Source: Streptomyces colonosanans (GTDB lineage: Bacteria > Actinomycetota > Actinomycetes > Streptomycetales > Streptomycetaceae). Taken from it: 64,000 bases of DNA. The notes beneath the pieces are model-generated. The model was not told the DNA's origin. It made no database searches and saw only the letters and a list, made by a program, of their open reading frames with translations. Each line of letters begins with the position of its first letter. Positions within the stretch are counted from its first letter, which is position 1. Where the stretch lies: positions 248,001-312,000 of the forward strand of contig NZ_MLYP01000058.1 in the NCBI RefSeq assembly GCF_001866645.1, written 5' to 3'. The position numbers were made by a program, and so were the translations under genes. Shown here one piece after another: positions 26,411-35,637 of the stretch.

Positions 26411-26426
26411 ACCGGTCTAGACCACT
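26411..26426. promoter_or_regulatory. Near-consensus DasR-type operator before the second GH20 gene
   Basis: ACCGGTCTAGACCACT differs from the DasR element consensus ACTGGTCTAGACCACT at one position. It ends 13 bases before the GH20 start codon, where bound protein would block transcription. It lies inside the open frame that extends upstream to 26368, which supports choosing the later start. The signal would be glucosamine-6-phosphate or GlcNAc-6-phosphate, as is known for DasR. Confidence 0.8.
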
Positions 26427-26439
26427 TGATGGAGGCATC

Positions 26440-28845
26440 ATGTCAAGATTTGGGCGCCGTGGCGTCCCTCGTCACCAGGGGGCGGTGAAGTTGCGCGTAT
26501 CGGGACTCGCTGGCTGGCTCGCAGCCCTGACGGCATGCTCGGTGCTGGTGTCGCCCGCAATGGCGAGTGAGGCAGGCGCGAACCCTGCTGTTCGGACAAC
26601 GCCCGCGGGGGCCCAAAGCGATGTCGCCGACCCACGCACGACCCTGCTGCCGGTTCCGCAGAACTGGGAGCCCGCCGGGGGAGAGCTCACCCTGGCGAAC
26701 ACGACCAGGGTCGTGATCGATCCGGCCACTGCCGGCCGCTGGACCGTTGTCCCGGGCATGACGACAGAATCCGACCCCATTGTGTCGACCCGGCCGCTGC
26801 GTGAGGTCGCACGGTATGCCGCCCGGGACATCGAGGCCCGCACGGGTGTCCGCTTGCCCCTCACCCAAGCGAACAGTGCGAACGACAATGGCATCCAGGT
26901 GGCCCTCGATGCGGCTCTCGCACCCGAGGTCGGCCCCGAGGGGTACCGGCTGGAGATCGGTCGGACGGTGCGGCTCACCGCGCCCACGGCCAGCGGCATC
27001 TATTACGGGTCGCGCAGCCTGATCCAGCTGCTGGTCGGGAGCGCCGACCAGCGCACCCTGCCCACTGGTGTCCTCACTGACCGCGCCGACACCACCGTGC
27101 GCATGAACACGATCGACGTGTCCCGTGAGTACTGGAAGCCTCGCGCCGTGGCCGACGTCATCCGGCAGATGGGGTACCTCAAGCAGAACTACCTGGTGCT
27201 TCACTTCGATGACGCCGAGGGTTTCCGACTCAACAGCCCCAAGTACCCCGGGCTGGCCGAGCCAGGCTTCAGCTACAACCGGGCTGACATCGAGAGTCTC
27301 GACCGGATCGCCCGGGAGAACAACGTGACCCTCGTTCCAGGTTTCGAGCTGCCGGCCCACGTCTCACCCAAGTCGGCCTACTTCCACATCGGCATGGCAG
27401 ACGGCCCGCGTGAGGTCGAACCGGGGTTCGGTGAGCGCGACACGGGCGCGACTCCGCAGAACACCTGCCAGGGCTACAGCTACAGCCACCTGACCGACGA
27501 CTTCACGTTCAACCTCATGAACCCGAAGGCCCTCAAGGTCTCCCAGGAGATGCTCGACGAGTTCCTCCCCTGGTTCTCCTCGCCATGGGTCCACCTCGGT
27601 GGTGACGAGACGCCCCCGAACATGAACCGCTGCCCCGCCCTGCGGGACTACGTGGCCAACTCGAACGGCAAGTACGCCACGACGGCCGATGTCGAGATGG
27701 AGTTCATCAATGAGGTGAATGACCAGGTGCGAGCCAAGGGCCGCACCTCAGTGGTCTACAACGGCTCCGAGGGGTCAGCGCACAACATCCCGCTCGACAC
27801 CAACGTCATCGTCATGGACTGGACCGGCAGTGGAACCGCCGCCCACCTGAAGCCCTACGACAAGATCGTCGCTGACAGCAGCTTTCTCTACCTGGTGCCG
27901 GCCCGTTCAGGCCGCCCCAACCAGCAGCGCATCGCCCAGACGTGGACCACACCCACTGACCCGAAGATCCTCGGGTGGGGCATGCACGTCTGGGGTGACG
28001 ACTTGGGCTGGGCTGAAGGCCAGTGGCTCGAGTCGCTGTCGATCATGCCGAGAGGTCGGGTCGCAGACCGGCAGTGGAACACCCGCCCGCGCACCCAGAC
28101 GGAGTACGCGGCATACGAGGCCACCATGCAGACCATCGGTACCGCACCGGGATACACGGGCGTTCAGCAGCCCAACACCACCACGAACGCTCGACCGATC
28201 CACCAATACGTCATGGATCCGGAGTTCCCCCGTGGCACCTATGACGCGCACACGTCGAACAACCGACGCGGAATCATCGACCGCTGCGACCTCAGCGGGA
28301 TGACCCCGCTGTTCGTCTCGACGCGCTCAGCCACCGACCCGGACAAGGGCCAGGTGAAGGTCATCGACTCCGGCGGCTACTGGCTCGGGGCCTCCAACCT
28401 GACCGGACCCTGGTCGGTCACCGGCACCGCCAAGGTGAGCGGAACGGTGACTCTGCTCGGCCAGGTCGACTCCACGAACCGGGTCACCCTGAGCCCGACC
28501 GACGTCACCGTGCGCTGGAACGGTGTGACCCAGAGCTTTGGTCGTGGCCTCGGGTCAGAGCAATGGGCCGACTTCGCTCTCACCAGCGACGGTTCGACCG
28601 TCACGCTGTATCTCGACGGCGAGCGCGTCGGCAGCGTCACCAGTGAGCTGACGCTGCCCCGCTCGCGGATGCTCTACGGCGCGACCGGCACGACTCTCGC
28701 CGCCCTGGACATCTACGCACAGCGCCTCACAGCCGACCAGGCGTCCTCCGTGCGGACGCAGCGCCCCGAGGCTGTTTGCGCGACCTACCCCGAGGCGCCG
28801 ACACTGCCCGCGCCCCGGCCTGCCGGACCACCGACACGTAGCTGA
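26440..28845 (+). CDS. Secreted GH20 beta-N-acetylhexosaminidase with C-terminal lectin-like domain
   Basis: The 801-residue protein runs from the ATG at 26440, seven bases after GGAGG; the in-frame ATG at 26368 would include the operator. A long signal peptide (LAGWLAALTACSVLVSPAMA) is followed by a GH20b domain and then the GH20 barrel with catalytic Asp389-Glu390 in HLGGDETPP. The last 150 residues look like a concanavalin/LamG-type beta-sandwich (LDGERVGSVTSELTLPRSRM), unlike the F5/8 domains of the other two enzymes. The different accessory domain suggests a different polymer or lacto-N-biose-type glycan. Confidence 0.88.
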   Translation: MSRFGRRGVPRHQGAVKLRVSGLAGWLAALTACSVLVSPAMASEAGANPAVRTTPAGAQSDVADPRTTLLPVPQNWEPAGGELTLANTTRVVIDPATAGRWTVVPGMTTESDPIVSTRPLREVARYAARDIEARTGVRLPLTQANSANDNGIQVALDAALAPEVGPEGYRLEIGRTVRLTAPTASGIYYGSRSLIQLLVGSADQRTLPTGVLTDRADTTVRMNTIDVSREYWKPRAVADVIRQMGYLKQNYLVLHFDDAEGFRLNSPKYPGLAEPGFSYNRADIESLDRIARENNVTLVPGFELPAHVSPKSAYFHIGMADGPREVEPGFGERDTGATPQNTCQGYSYSHLTDDFTFNLMNPKALKVSQEMLDEFLPWFSSPWVHLGGDETPPNMNRCPALRDYVANSNGKYATTADVEMEFINEVNDQVRAKGRTSVVYNGSEGSAHNIPLDTNVIVMDWTGSGTAAHLKPYDKIVADSSFLYLVPARSGRPNQQRIAQTWTTPTDPKILGWGMHVWGDDLGWAEGQWLESLSIMPRGRVADRQWNTRPRTQTEYAAYEATMQTIGTAPGYTGVQQPNTTTNARPIHQYVMDPEFPRGTYDAHTSNNRRGIIDRCDLSGMTPLFVSTRSATDPDKGQVKVIDSGGYWLGASNLTGPWSVTGTAKVSGTVTLLGQVDSTNRVTLSPTDVTVRWNGVTQSFGRGLGSEQWADFALTSDGSTVTLYLDGERVGSVTSELTLPRSRMLYGATGTTLAALDIYAQRLTADQASSVRTQRPEAVCATYPEAPTLPAPRPAGPPTRS

Positions 28846-28977
28846 GGAGGGCCCTACTGCTCATCGCTCAGGATTTCGCCCGCCCCCGACAGTCCCGCAA
28901 CGAAGATCGCGACGACGAGCCACGAGCGTGAACATCTCCTGAGCCCGCATCGGTGTGCCGAAATCGAAACACGGTGG

Positions 28978-29172
28978 CTAGCCAGCCTCCGTGTTTCGGC
29001 TCGCGTTGGCTGATCTGGGGGTGATCCCTGTGTCGGAGGTCGCGGGGCTGCCGTCGGGCAGTGGATATGCCAAGGGCCCGGCGCGACTGCCGGGGGCGTG
29101 GAGGTTGCGCAGGGACTCCTTGGTGATCCACGCGGTCAGCAGGGTCTGTCCGATCTTCCCCTGGCCGAGCAC
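28978..29172 (-). mobile_element. Possible ISL3-type transposase C-terminal scrap
   Basis: The minus-strand peptide QTLLTAWITKESLRNL resembles the AWIxKExLRxLLA helix near the end of ISL3-family transposases; the rest of the frame is not recognisable. Otherwise the interval 28846-29196 holds no gene. Confidence 0.3.
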
Positions 29173-29196
29173 GTTCTCCGGTCCTGGGGCCCTGCT

Positions 29197-30438
29197 CTAC
29201 GCCGGCAGGCCGAGCAGCTTACGAGCCTGGGCGACCTGGCCGACCGCGGACCGGTCCTGGACCTCGGTGAGGGCGGCACGCAGGGTGGCCACGTCCTTGG
29301 CGCGGGCGGCCTTGTCCCACGAGAGGCCGGTGACCTGAAGCTGCCGCACCACGGCGTCCACGGCGGAGCGGTCAGCGGCGGGCAGGTCGGTCCGCCTCAG
29401 GTTGCTCACGGTGTCCTGGACGGCCCCGACATTGAGCCGGGCCCACGCCGTGTACTCCGTGAGGTTGCCGTCGGTGGGCTCTTCGACCGGCATGTACAGG
29501 CTCGCGGCGTTGAGCGGGTGGAGGGCCTCGACGAAGGCGCGCTGGTCGGGGTTCAGGTCAGTGGCGGACTGGCGGACCGACTCGCGCAGTGTACCGGAGG
29601 GGGCGCCGATCCAGCACAGGACGCCTCGTCTGCCTGCCGTCCAGCCGGCCTGGTCCGGCTGGTAGAAGTACATACGGACCCGCGGCATGGCGTACAGGTC
29701 GGCGACGTAGGAGAAGAGGGGGTCCACGCAGGCCTCGCGGGACAGCCGGGTGACGGCAGCGTTGCCGGGGTAACGGTCCGGGCCGTGGACCGTGGCGACG
29801 CCGTAGGCCTCACCCTGGTGCGGCTGGTCACAGGGGACGATGTCCACCTTGAGGACACCCGGATTCCGTTTGGTGCCGTCGGGCAGTCCGCTCTGCGGGG
29901 TGAAGCAGTCACCCTTGCGTAGGTCGATGACGGTGGCGCTGGTCTTCTGCCCGACGGACCCGTCGTTATCGCGCTGTACACCGCTGGAGAAGGTCCACAC
30001 CCGGATCACGCCGGTCAGGATCAGGACGGCGACGAGAGCCACCGCCCCCGAGACGGAGACCGCGGCCACCGCGAGGCCCTTGCCCCGCAGCGGCCGGCCC
30101 TCCCGGGCCCGGCGGGCGAGACGGACGAGGGCCACGATGCCGAGAACCAGGCCCACCGGGCTGAGGACGAGAGTCACGGCCAGGACGAAGGCGGTGACCG
30201 CGAGTCCGCTGGTTCCGGAAGGCTCCGGAGACTGGAACGCGGGCGGGTACGGATAGGCGTACGGGTACGGGTACGAAGACTGGGGCTGGGGCTGGGGCTG
30301 GAACCAAGACTCGGACTCACGCGGCGCTGGGACCGGCGAGGGCTCCTGCCATCCGTACGCCTCAGCAGAATCCGGACCGTGCGGCGGCGGGGGATCCAAC
30401 TGCCCGTCAGATCTCGGGGGTTCGGCTTCGTACGGCAT
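29197..30438 (-). CDS. DUF4190/septum-formation-like membrane protein
   Basis: The 413-residue protein runs from the ATG at 30438. The N-terminal 110 residues are Pro/Tyr-rich with a low-complexity PYPYPYAYPYPP tract. Two transmembrane segments follow (SGLAVTAFVLAVTLVLSPVG and the LAVAAVSVSGAVALVAVLIL region), a DUF4190-like pattern. The large extracellular part contains LRKGDCFTPQSGL and ACVDPLFSYV with regularly spaced cysteines, as in the septum formation family of actinomycetes. Molecular function is not established. It stands alone between IS scraps. Confidence 0.75.
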   Translation of the reverse strand: MPYEAEPPRSDGQLDPPPPHGPDSAEAYGWQEPSPVPAPRESESWFQPQPQPQSSYPYPYAYPYPPAFQSPEPSGTSGLAVTAFVLAVTLVLSPVGLVLGIVALVRLARRAREGRPLRGKGLAVAAVSVSGAVALVAVLILTGVIRVWTFSSGVQRDNDGSVGQKTSATVIDLRKGDCFTPQSGLPDGTKRNPGVLKVDIVPCDQPHQGEAYGVATVHGPDRYPGNAAVTRLSREACVDPLFSYVADLYAMPRVRMYFYQPDQAGWTAGRRGVLCWIGAPSGTLRESVRQSATDLNPDQRAFVEALHPLNAASLYMPVEEPTDGNLTEYTAWARLNVGAVQDTVSNLRRTDLPAADRSAVDAVVRQLQVTGLSWDKAARAKDVATLRAALTEVQDRSAVGQVAQARKLLGLPA

Positions 30439-30689
30439 CCTGCGGCCTCGTTCGTCGCTGTGCTGTGGCGGGAGAAATCTCACACATCCTGGCCGGACAG
30501 GACAGTCAAGTCTATGAGCAGCGTCATACCGGGTCTTCGAACTTGAGCGGTGCATCTCGTTAGGCGCGCTGACTGTTCGTCACTGCGTGTGATGTGCATG
30601 GCGGGACTGGCCCCTGGACGCAGGACGCCCGTGGTCCTGCGTGATCATTTCTGTTCTCTACGCAGAAGGATCATTGGGGAGCCACGGGC

Positions 30690-30902
30690 TTGGTCAGCGA
30701 TACGACGTTGCTGCTCGGTCTCGACGGTGTGTCCGTCGTGCGGGTGGAGTCACCGGCCGACGGGACGCGTCGGGTGCACCTGATCACGGCGGACGAGGCA
30801 GCGCGGGCCTGCCCGTCCTGTGCGGTCTTCGCCACCCGCGTGAAGGGGGCGGCGGTGACCCGGCCGCGTGATCTGCCCTACGGGGAACGGGGGCTGGAGT
30901 AA
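30690..30902 (+). mobile_element. ISL3-family transposase N-terminal fragment
   Basis: The 70 residues begin VSDTTLLLGLDGVSVVRVE and include ACPSCAVFATRVKGAAVTRP and RDLPYGERG, the N-terminal zinc-finger region of ISL3 transposases. The frame stops at the junction near 30900, where an opposite-strand RHS fragment begins. Confidence 0.75.
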
Positions 30903-31093
30903 GCGGTTGATGTCGGGCCGGTAGTCGCGGAATCCCATGTCGTACGTCTGAGAGTCCACGTCCCAGCGCTTGCCGTAGAACCGGCAGGCGTTGTACGGCT
31001 CCCGCGTCGGGTCGGTCGCCACCGGCTTGTCGATTCCCGTGTACTCGGAATCGTCGTCGTTGCCGTAGGCGGTGTAGCCATAGGTGGCCACGG
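30900..31093 (-). pseudogene. RHS repeat core fragment
   Basis: The minus strand encodes YGYTAYGNDDDSEYTGIDKP and then NACRFYGKRWDVDSQTYDMG and FRDYRPDINR, the signature core near the end of RHS/YD-repeat proteins just before the variable toxin tip. Both ends are missing; the 3' end is cut by the ISL3 fragment. It is the only trace of a polymorphic-toxin-type gene in the window. Confidence 0.8.
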
Positions 31094-31120
31094 CTTTCGC
31101 AGGCGCTGGGAGCTCAGGCA

Positions 31121-31297
31121 TGGCAGGAGTCAGGGCTCGGGGATCCAGCCGATATCGACGAACTTCAGCGCAAGATCACCAGGCTGGAACAGCAGAACGT
31201 CGAGCTGACCGCCGCGTTGGAAGAAACGCGCTCCGACCTCCTTGCCGCACGGGCAGCCAACCGGGACCTGACCAGAGCTCTGAACCAACGCGGGTGA
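31121..31297 (+). pseudogene. C-terminal fragment of a DUF6262-like coiled-coil protein
   Basis: The frame reads ADIDELQRKITRLEQQNVEL and then TAALEETRSDLLAARAANRD, ending LTRALNQRG. This is the coiled-coil end of the small proteins that accompany tyrosine recombinases in Tn554-like elements. No start and no recombinase gene remain. Confidence 0.55.
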
Positions 31298-31393
31298 GCC
31301 AGGCCGTTACGTTTGGGTATGCGAGGCACCGCGATCCAGAAGAGACGCGCTGAGTCGCTGGCGGAGGCGTGCCTTGTGGGTCACACTGCCCTC

Positions 31394-31960
31394 ATGGATC
31401 AGGGGGTCGCCGCACTGATCGGCGCGATCATCGGAGCGGCGGGGGCCGCCGCGGCAGCCCTCATTACGGTGCGTTTGAGCGCACGCGGCGCGTTGGCTCA
31501 ACTGCAGCAACAGCGAATGCAGTTCGAACAACAAGGACTTGCCAACCACGTGCGAGTCCGCCGCGACGCCCGAAGAGGCGCGTACGCAGCGTTCGCCGAG
31601 TGTTTCTACACCTTCATGGACAACGTCAAGCGAACGCATGAGATCGCGGAGACGGGTGACACACGAGGGGCGCTCGCACTCATTCAGGTTGAGGCCGCCA
31701 CCGCACATGGCCAGCTACTGCGCGCGTTCTCGGTCATATCGATTGAAGGCCCCGATTATGTCACCGCGGCGGCCGAGGCTGTCGGTGACCGCGTCCACAT
31801 CTGGATGGAGATGCGCTTACGGATGGCAGGCATCTCCCGGCAATCGCTCGGGGCTTCGGACTACGCGTCGATCGAATCCGGATTTCAAACCGCCTTCCGT
31901 GCATTCTTGGAAGCCTCGAACCGAGCGCTCGACGATGAGGGCGTCTGGTCTGACTCCTGA
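31394..31960 (+). CDS. Hypothetical membrane-anchored protein
   Basis: The 188-residue protein runs from the ATG at 31394; an upstream in-frame start at 31313 is possible. One N-terminal transmembrane helix (AALIGAIIGAAGAAAAALIT) is followed by a Gln-rich helix (ALAQLQQQRMQFEQQGLANH) and a helical cytoplasmic domain. The layout resembles small actinomycete proteins often found near mobile DNA. I do not recognise a function. Confidence 0.6.
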   Translation: MDQGVAALIGAIIGAAGAAAAALITVRLSARGALAQLQQQRMQFEQQGLANHVRVRRDARRGAYAAFAECFYTFMDNVKRTHEIAETGDTRGALALIQVEAATAHGQLLRAFSVISIEGPDYVTAAAEAVGDRVHIWMEMRLRMAGISRQSLGASDYASIESGFQTAFRAFLEASNRALDDEGVWSDS

Positions 31961-32579
31961 ACGTCTGTGACGGGCTAGAGGTCAGCTGAGCTTTAGCAGT
32001 AGCGCCAAACGTGTTGCACTCGATACTGTCGAACGCACCGGCGCTGAGCTGCGCAAAGTGGCCTCCACTCGCCTCGCGCCACGCGGTTACCCTCAGAGAA
32101 GGCGGCTGGCCGCGGTCAAGCAGCAGTACCTTGCCGAACGACCAGCGGGGCGATGTCCACGTTCACGGCCAGCCGAAAACAGATGGCCGAGCACGCGCCG
32201 GCATGGCAGCCGCAGAGCAGGTGAGCGACCTGCCGCGTACCTATCGGCTGGCAACCCAGCAGGCTGGCGCGTTGCCGACGGCGCACGGCGGACTCGGCTC
32301 GGTTCCACGGGTTCTGGGAACCAGCCAGGCTGCTGTGTGAGTCTTCCACGCCAAGCTGATGGCGGCACAGAAGGGCGGGGTTCGGTGGCGGAGTAGCTGA
32401 GCGCATTCGTGGCCGTGGTGTCGGCAGCCCATCGCCGTGTATGCGGCGTACTGGGCCGGGCGCTCGGCACGCGGCACCTTTGCGCACACGGCGTACGAGC
32501 TGGCGCGCACCCTGCACACGGACCTGGTTCGAGGCTCTGACCAGGCCGTCGGACATGACATCGGAGGGATGGGCAAGAC
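31961..32579. other. 619-bp stretch without a supported gene
   Basis: No open frame here has a ribosome site, start and family motif together. The base composition is somewhat less biased than in flanking genes. It may be decayed mobile DNA. Confidence 0.4.
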
Positions 32580-33932
32580 GTGTTCGACGCCGTCTTCGGG
32601 GACGACATATGGTTCCTGGCCGGGCTCACAGCCGTGGCCGCCGTCCTGGGGCTCCTCGCGTGGGACATGGCGCGCCGGCGCCGTATCGCCCACGCGGGCT
32701 GGTGGGCGCCGCTGGTGTTCTGTCTCACCGGAGTCCTCGGGGTCACGCTGGCGCTGCGCGGCGGCACGAGCGGACGTGCCGAGTGCGTGGCCAACCACGA
32801 CCTCACCGAGCCGCTGTACACCACGCAGGGCCTGTGGAACCTGGCGATGTTCGTGCCGCTCGGCCTCTTCGGCGTGCTCGCCCTGCGCCGACCGCTGCCC
32901 GCGCTGGCCGGCGTCCTGGCACTGCCGGTCTTCATCGAACTCACCCAGGCACTGGCCCCGTTCGTGAGCGGCATCTGCGACAGCGCCGACGTGGAGATGA
33001 ACGCCGGCGGCGGTGCGCTGGGCGTGGCCGCGGGGCTCGTGCTGCTGCGTGGGCGCGTCGCCTGGCGGGCCTGGGCCGCGCCCACCGTGGCCGTGACCGC
33101 CGTCCTCGCCGTGCTCGGGGTGGTCGTCTGCCGGACCGCCGTCACCCTGAACCACATGGATGGCTCCAGCGTGCGGGAAGCCCGCGGTGACGAGCGCGTG
33201 GCCGCCGAGCGGGCCGTACACCAGGCCTTCGGCGACCGCTACCGGGTCGGCGCCGTCAGGATCAGCCCCGGCCTCGACGGCTACAACGGCTGGATGAACA
33301 TCCAGTTTGCGGGCGGGTTCCCCGCGGAGCTGATGTGGCCCGGAGGACGCCGGCTGAACGTGGACTTCGGGAACACCGCGGGTATGGGAAGCATGGAGAA
33401 GGTCGGTTACACGGTACCGGGCGCCGGCACGCCCCACGGCACCGCCGACGCCTACCGCATCGCCCGCACCTACATGCGCGCCCACTACGCCTGGGCCGAG
33501 TCGGCGTCCTGGCACGCTACCCGAGCGGTCCACGACAGCGCCGGCTCCGGCTGGGTGACCTCCTGGCGGTTCAAGGACCGGGGCGTGGAGATGCCCCGCA
33601 GCCTCGACGTACGGATCAACCCCGCCGGACGCGTGTACGGGATGCAGGTCGACCTCGGCCCCACGCGTGTGCCCCTCCCCGCCAAGCTGATCTCGGCACG
33701 GCGGGCCGAGGAGATCGTCCGCGAGAAGCGGAGGAAGGGTGCCGACACGACCGGGCTGCGGATCGAGGCCGGTCCGCTCACCACCGAGCGGACCATGGGC
33801 CATACAGGTCCGTGGCGCGCGGTGTGGTCGGTGGTCGTCACCGACACTCGGTGCACACCCGACGCGGACGGAGACGGCTGCGAACCGATGACGGAGTCGT
33901 TGGACGCGGCCACGGGCGAAAGCACGGGCTGA
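32580..33932 (+). CDS. VanZ-like membrane protein with extracellular C-terminal domain
   Basis: The 450-residue protein runs from a GTG behind GGAGGG. The first 190 residues hold five or so transmembrane segments with the VanZ-like pattern (WNLAMFVPLGLFGVLALRR, FIELTQALAP, and NAGGGALGVAAGLVLL). About 260 residues of predicted extracellular sequence follow, including GDRYRVGAVRISPGLDGYNG. VanZ relatives affect teicoplanin and lipoglycopeptide susceptibility, but most are uncharacterised. The large C-terminal domain is unusual compared with the 160-residue VanZ. A hairpin follows the stop. Confidence 0.75.
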   Translation: MFDAVFGDDIWFLAGLTAVAAVLGLLAWDMARRRRIAHAGWWAPLVFCLTGVLGVTLALRGGTSGRAECVANHDLTEPLYTTQGLWNLAMFVPLGLFGVLALRRPLPALAGVLALPVFIELTQALAPFVSGICDSADVEMNAGGGALGVAAGLVLLRGRVAWRAWAAPTVAVTAVLAVLGVVVCRTAVTLNHMDGSSVREARGDERVAAERAVHQAFGDRYRVGAVRISPGLDGYNGWMNIQFAGGFPAELMWPGGRRLNVDFGNTAGMGSMEKVGYTVPGAGTPHGTADAYRIARTYMRAHYAWAESASWHATRAVHDSAGSGWVTSWRFKDRGVEMPRSLDVRINPAGRVYGMQVDLGPTRVPLPAKLISARRAEEIVREKRRKGADTTGLRIEAGPLTTERTMGHTGPWRAVWSVVVTDTRCTPDADGDGCEPMTESLDAATGESTG

Positions 33933-33943
33933 GGGGGAGCGCA

Positions 33944-33977
33944 AGCGCGCCAGTGCACTCTTGGTCCCTGGCGCGCT
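33944..33977 (+). terminator. Hairpin terminator after the VanZ-like gene
   Basis: AGCGCGCCAG and CTGGCGCGCT form a perfect 10-bp stem with a 14-base loop 11 bases after the stop codon. It may serve convergent transcription as well. Confidence 0.65.
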
Positions 33978-34060
33978 GTGTGGACGTCTGCCTCAGCCAG
34001 CCGGTAGGTCGTCACGCTCACGCGAGTGGGACGGGTCTCGGCGGCACCTCCTGGGGTAGG

Positions 34061-34924
34061 TCATGGTGGGGGAATCTCGCGTAGCGTGCCGAGTGCGCGG
34101 GCCACGCGTAGGGCGAGGCTGCGGCCCTGGTCCGGGCCGTCGGCGAAGCCTCGGTAGATCGCTGGGGAGTCGGTTTCCAGTGTTGCGTGGCACACCACAT
34201 GGCCTTCGGCTTGCCGCGCCTGGCTGACCATGTCCGCGACTCTGCCCGGTTGCAGGTCCATGAGGTTGCCTGGGCGGAAGATGCACGTATCGCAGAGTCG
34301 GGCGCACAGTCGGACGGTGCCCGTTCGCGGGTCGGCGACCGCGTCGTACGGTTCGCTGTTCGCCGCCTCGACACCGTCATGGTCGTCGGCATACTCCATC
34401 GACGCCTCCACGTCGCGGTGCCGGCGGCCCCGGTTCATCGGCGTCCTCCGCAGCCCGCGTGTCCGCAACCCACCGCAGAAGCTGCGGCTGTTGCACGGGC
34501 AGGGGCAGCGTCCGGCCGTACGGCGCCGCGTGGCCGGGCTTGCGGCCGGGGCGGGCGCGCTGCGTGTGGGTGGCATTTGCGCTGTGGGGGTGGTGTGTCG
34601 CGCGGCTGCCGCGAGCAGGTCGACGCGGGCCGTACGGGACAACTGGTCGAGGGACTGGAGGGAGTTGGTCATGTCCTGGCCCCGCGGTGGGACGGTGGTG
34701 TGATCGCAGGCCAGCAGTTGGACGGCGGCCTCGGTAACGATCCAGGCCAGGGCAGTGGGGGCGAGAGTCGCGCGCTCCTCGGCCAGCATGCGGTCGGCAG
34801 CGATGGCGAGCACCGCTGACAGCGGCGGGGCTTCTTCGTCGGGGGCTGCTGCGAGGGTTGAGTGCGCGTGATGGAGGAGTTGGTCCACGAGCTGGTGGTA
34901 CTGGGAGGCTTCGGGGGCTGGCAT
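34061..34924 (-). CDS. Hypothetical protein, two-part, integrated-element type
   Basis: The 287-residue protein starts MPAPEASQYHQLVDQLLHHA. The N-terminal 110 residues are helical. A basic Pro/Arg linker follows, then a C-terminal domain with LCDTCIFRPGNLMDLQPGRV and RGFADGP, a cysteine-containing motif seen in small proteins of actinomycete phages and integrative elements. A strong ribosome site (GTGGAGGCGTCG) before an internal ATG at 34399 could start the C-terminal 112 residues as a separate protein. The two may therefore be distinct genes read in one frame. Function unknown. Confidence 0.6.
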   Translation of the reverse strand: MPAPEASQYHQLVDQLLHHAHSTLAAAPDEEAPPLSAVLAIAADRMLAEERATLAPTALAWIVTEAAVQLLACDHTTVPPRGQDMTNSLQSLDQLSRTARVDLLAAAARHTTPTAQMPPTRSAPAPAASPATRRRTAGRCPCPCNSRSFCGGLRTRGLRRTPMNRGRRHRDVEASMEYADDHDGVEAANSEPYDAVADPRTGTVRLCARLCDTCIFRPGNLMDLQPGRVADMVSQARQAEGHVVCHATLETDSPAIYRGFADGPDQGRSLALRVARALGTLREIPPP

Positions 34925-35031
34925 CGGGGAGACATCCTTTTTGATGAGGGGCGGGCCGGCGCTGTGGCTGCGGCCTGCTGTGCGGGTGTAGCGGTTGTGT
35001 AGGGGGGCCTGGTTGTCGGCCCCGCCACGGG

Positions 35032-35556
35032 TCAATTGCGGCCGGTCACGGTGGTGCTCTGGTAGCTCGCCGGCGCGAGGGTGAGCTGGTTGATGTGCTG
35101 GGCGAAGCAGCTGTGGCCTTCGTCGTGGGTGAAGGTGTCCGGCAGCCTGTCGGCATTCATGAGCTCTTCGGGTTTGAGTGGCGGGTGGGCGAGGTGGGTG
35201 CCGAGGTCGGCGAGGTGCCTGATCTCGGCGAGTGGCACGGTTCCGCGGCACTCGGGGCAGGGGCCGAGGAGTTCGAACGGGTCGTCGTGGTAGATCGGGG
35301 TTCGTGCGAGGAAGGTGTACGTTTCGCCGGTGTCGGGGCAGGTGGCGGTGGCCAGGACAGGCTCGCCAGGGCCGTTGCGACGGCGCCGCCAGTCCGGGTT
35401 GGTGGTGATCTGGTCCAGGTCGAGGCCGAGGGTGGCGGCGAGCCGTACGGCGGTGCGGGCGTGTTCCTCGCCCCGGTAGGGGCCGTGCAGGCTGACGACG
35501 TTGTGGTGGCGGATGAAGTCGGCGGCGGCGTGGGCGCGTTCGGCCAGCGATGTCAT
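35032..35556 (-). CDS. Hypothetical protein with CPEC motif
   Basis: The 174-residue protein starts MTSLAERAHAAADFIRHHNV with an AAGGAGACACG ribosome site. It contains VLATATCPDTGETYTF and GPCPECRGTVPLAEIRHLAD, a possible zinc site. It belongs to a minus-strand block of small unrecognised genes (34061-36939) resembling cargo of an integrated plasmid or phage. I cannot assign a function. Confidence 0.65.
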   Translation of the reverse strand: MTSLAERAHAAADFIRHHNVVSLHGPYRGEEHARTAVRLAATLGLDLDQITTNPDWRRRRNGPGEPVLATATCPDTGETYTFLARTPIYHDDPFELLGPCPECRGTVPLAEIRHLADLGTHLAHPPLKPEELMNADRLPDTFTHDEGHSCFAQHINQLTLAPASYQSTTVTGRN

Positions 35557-35637
35557 GGCACGTGTCTCCTTCGTTGCCAGGGGTGTGAGGTGGTGCTGGG
35601 TGCCGCCCCGGTGCTGCCCGGGGCGGCTGGGGCCGGT

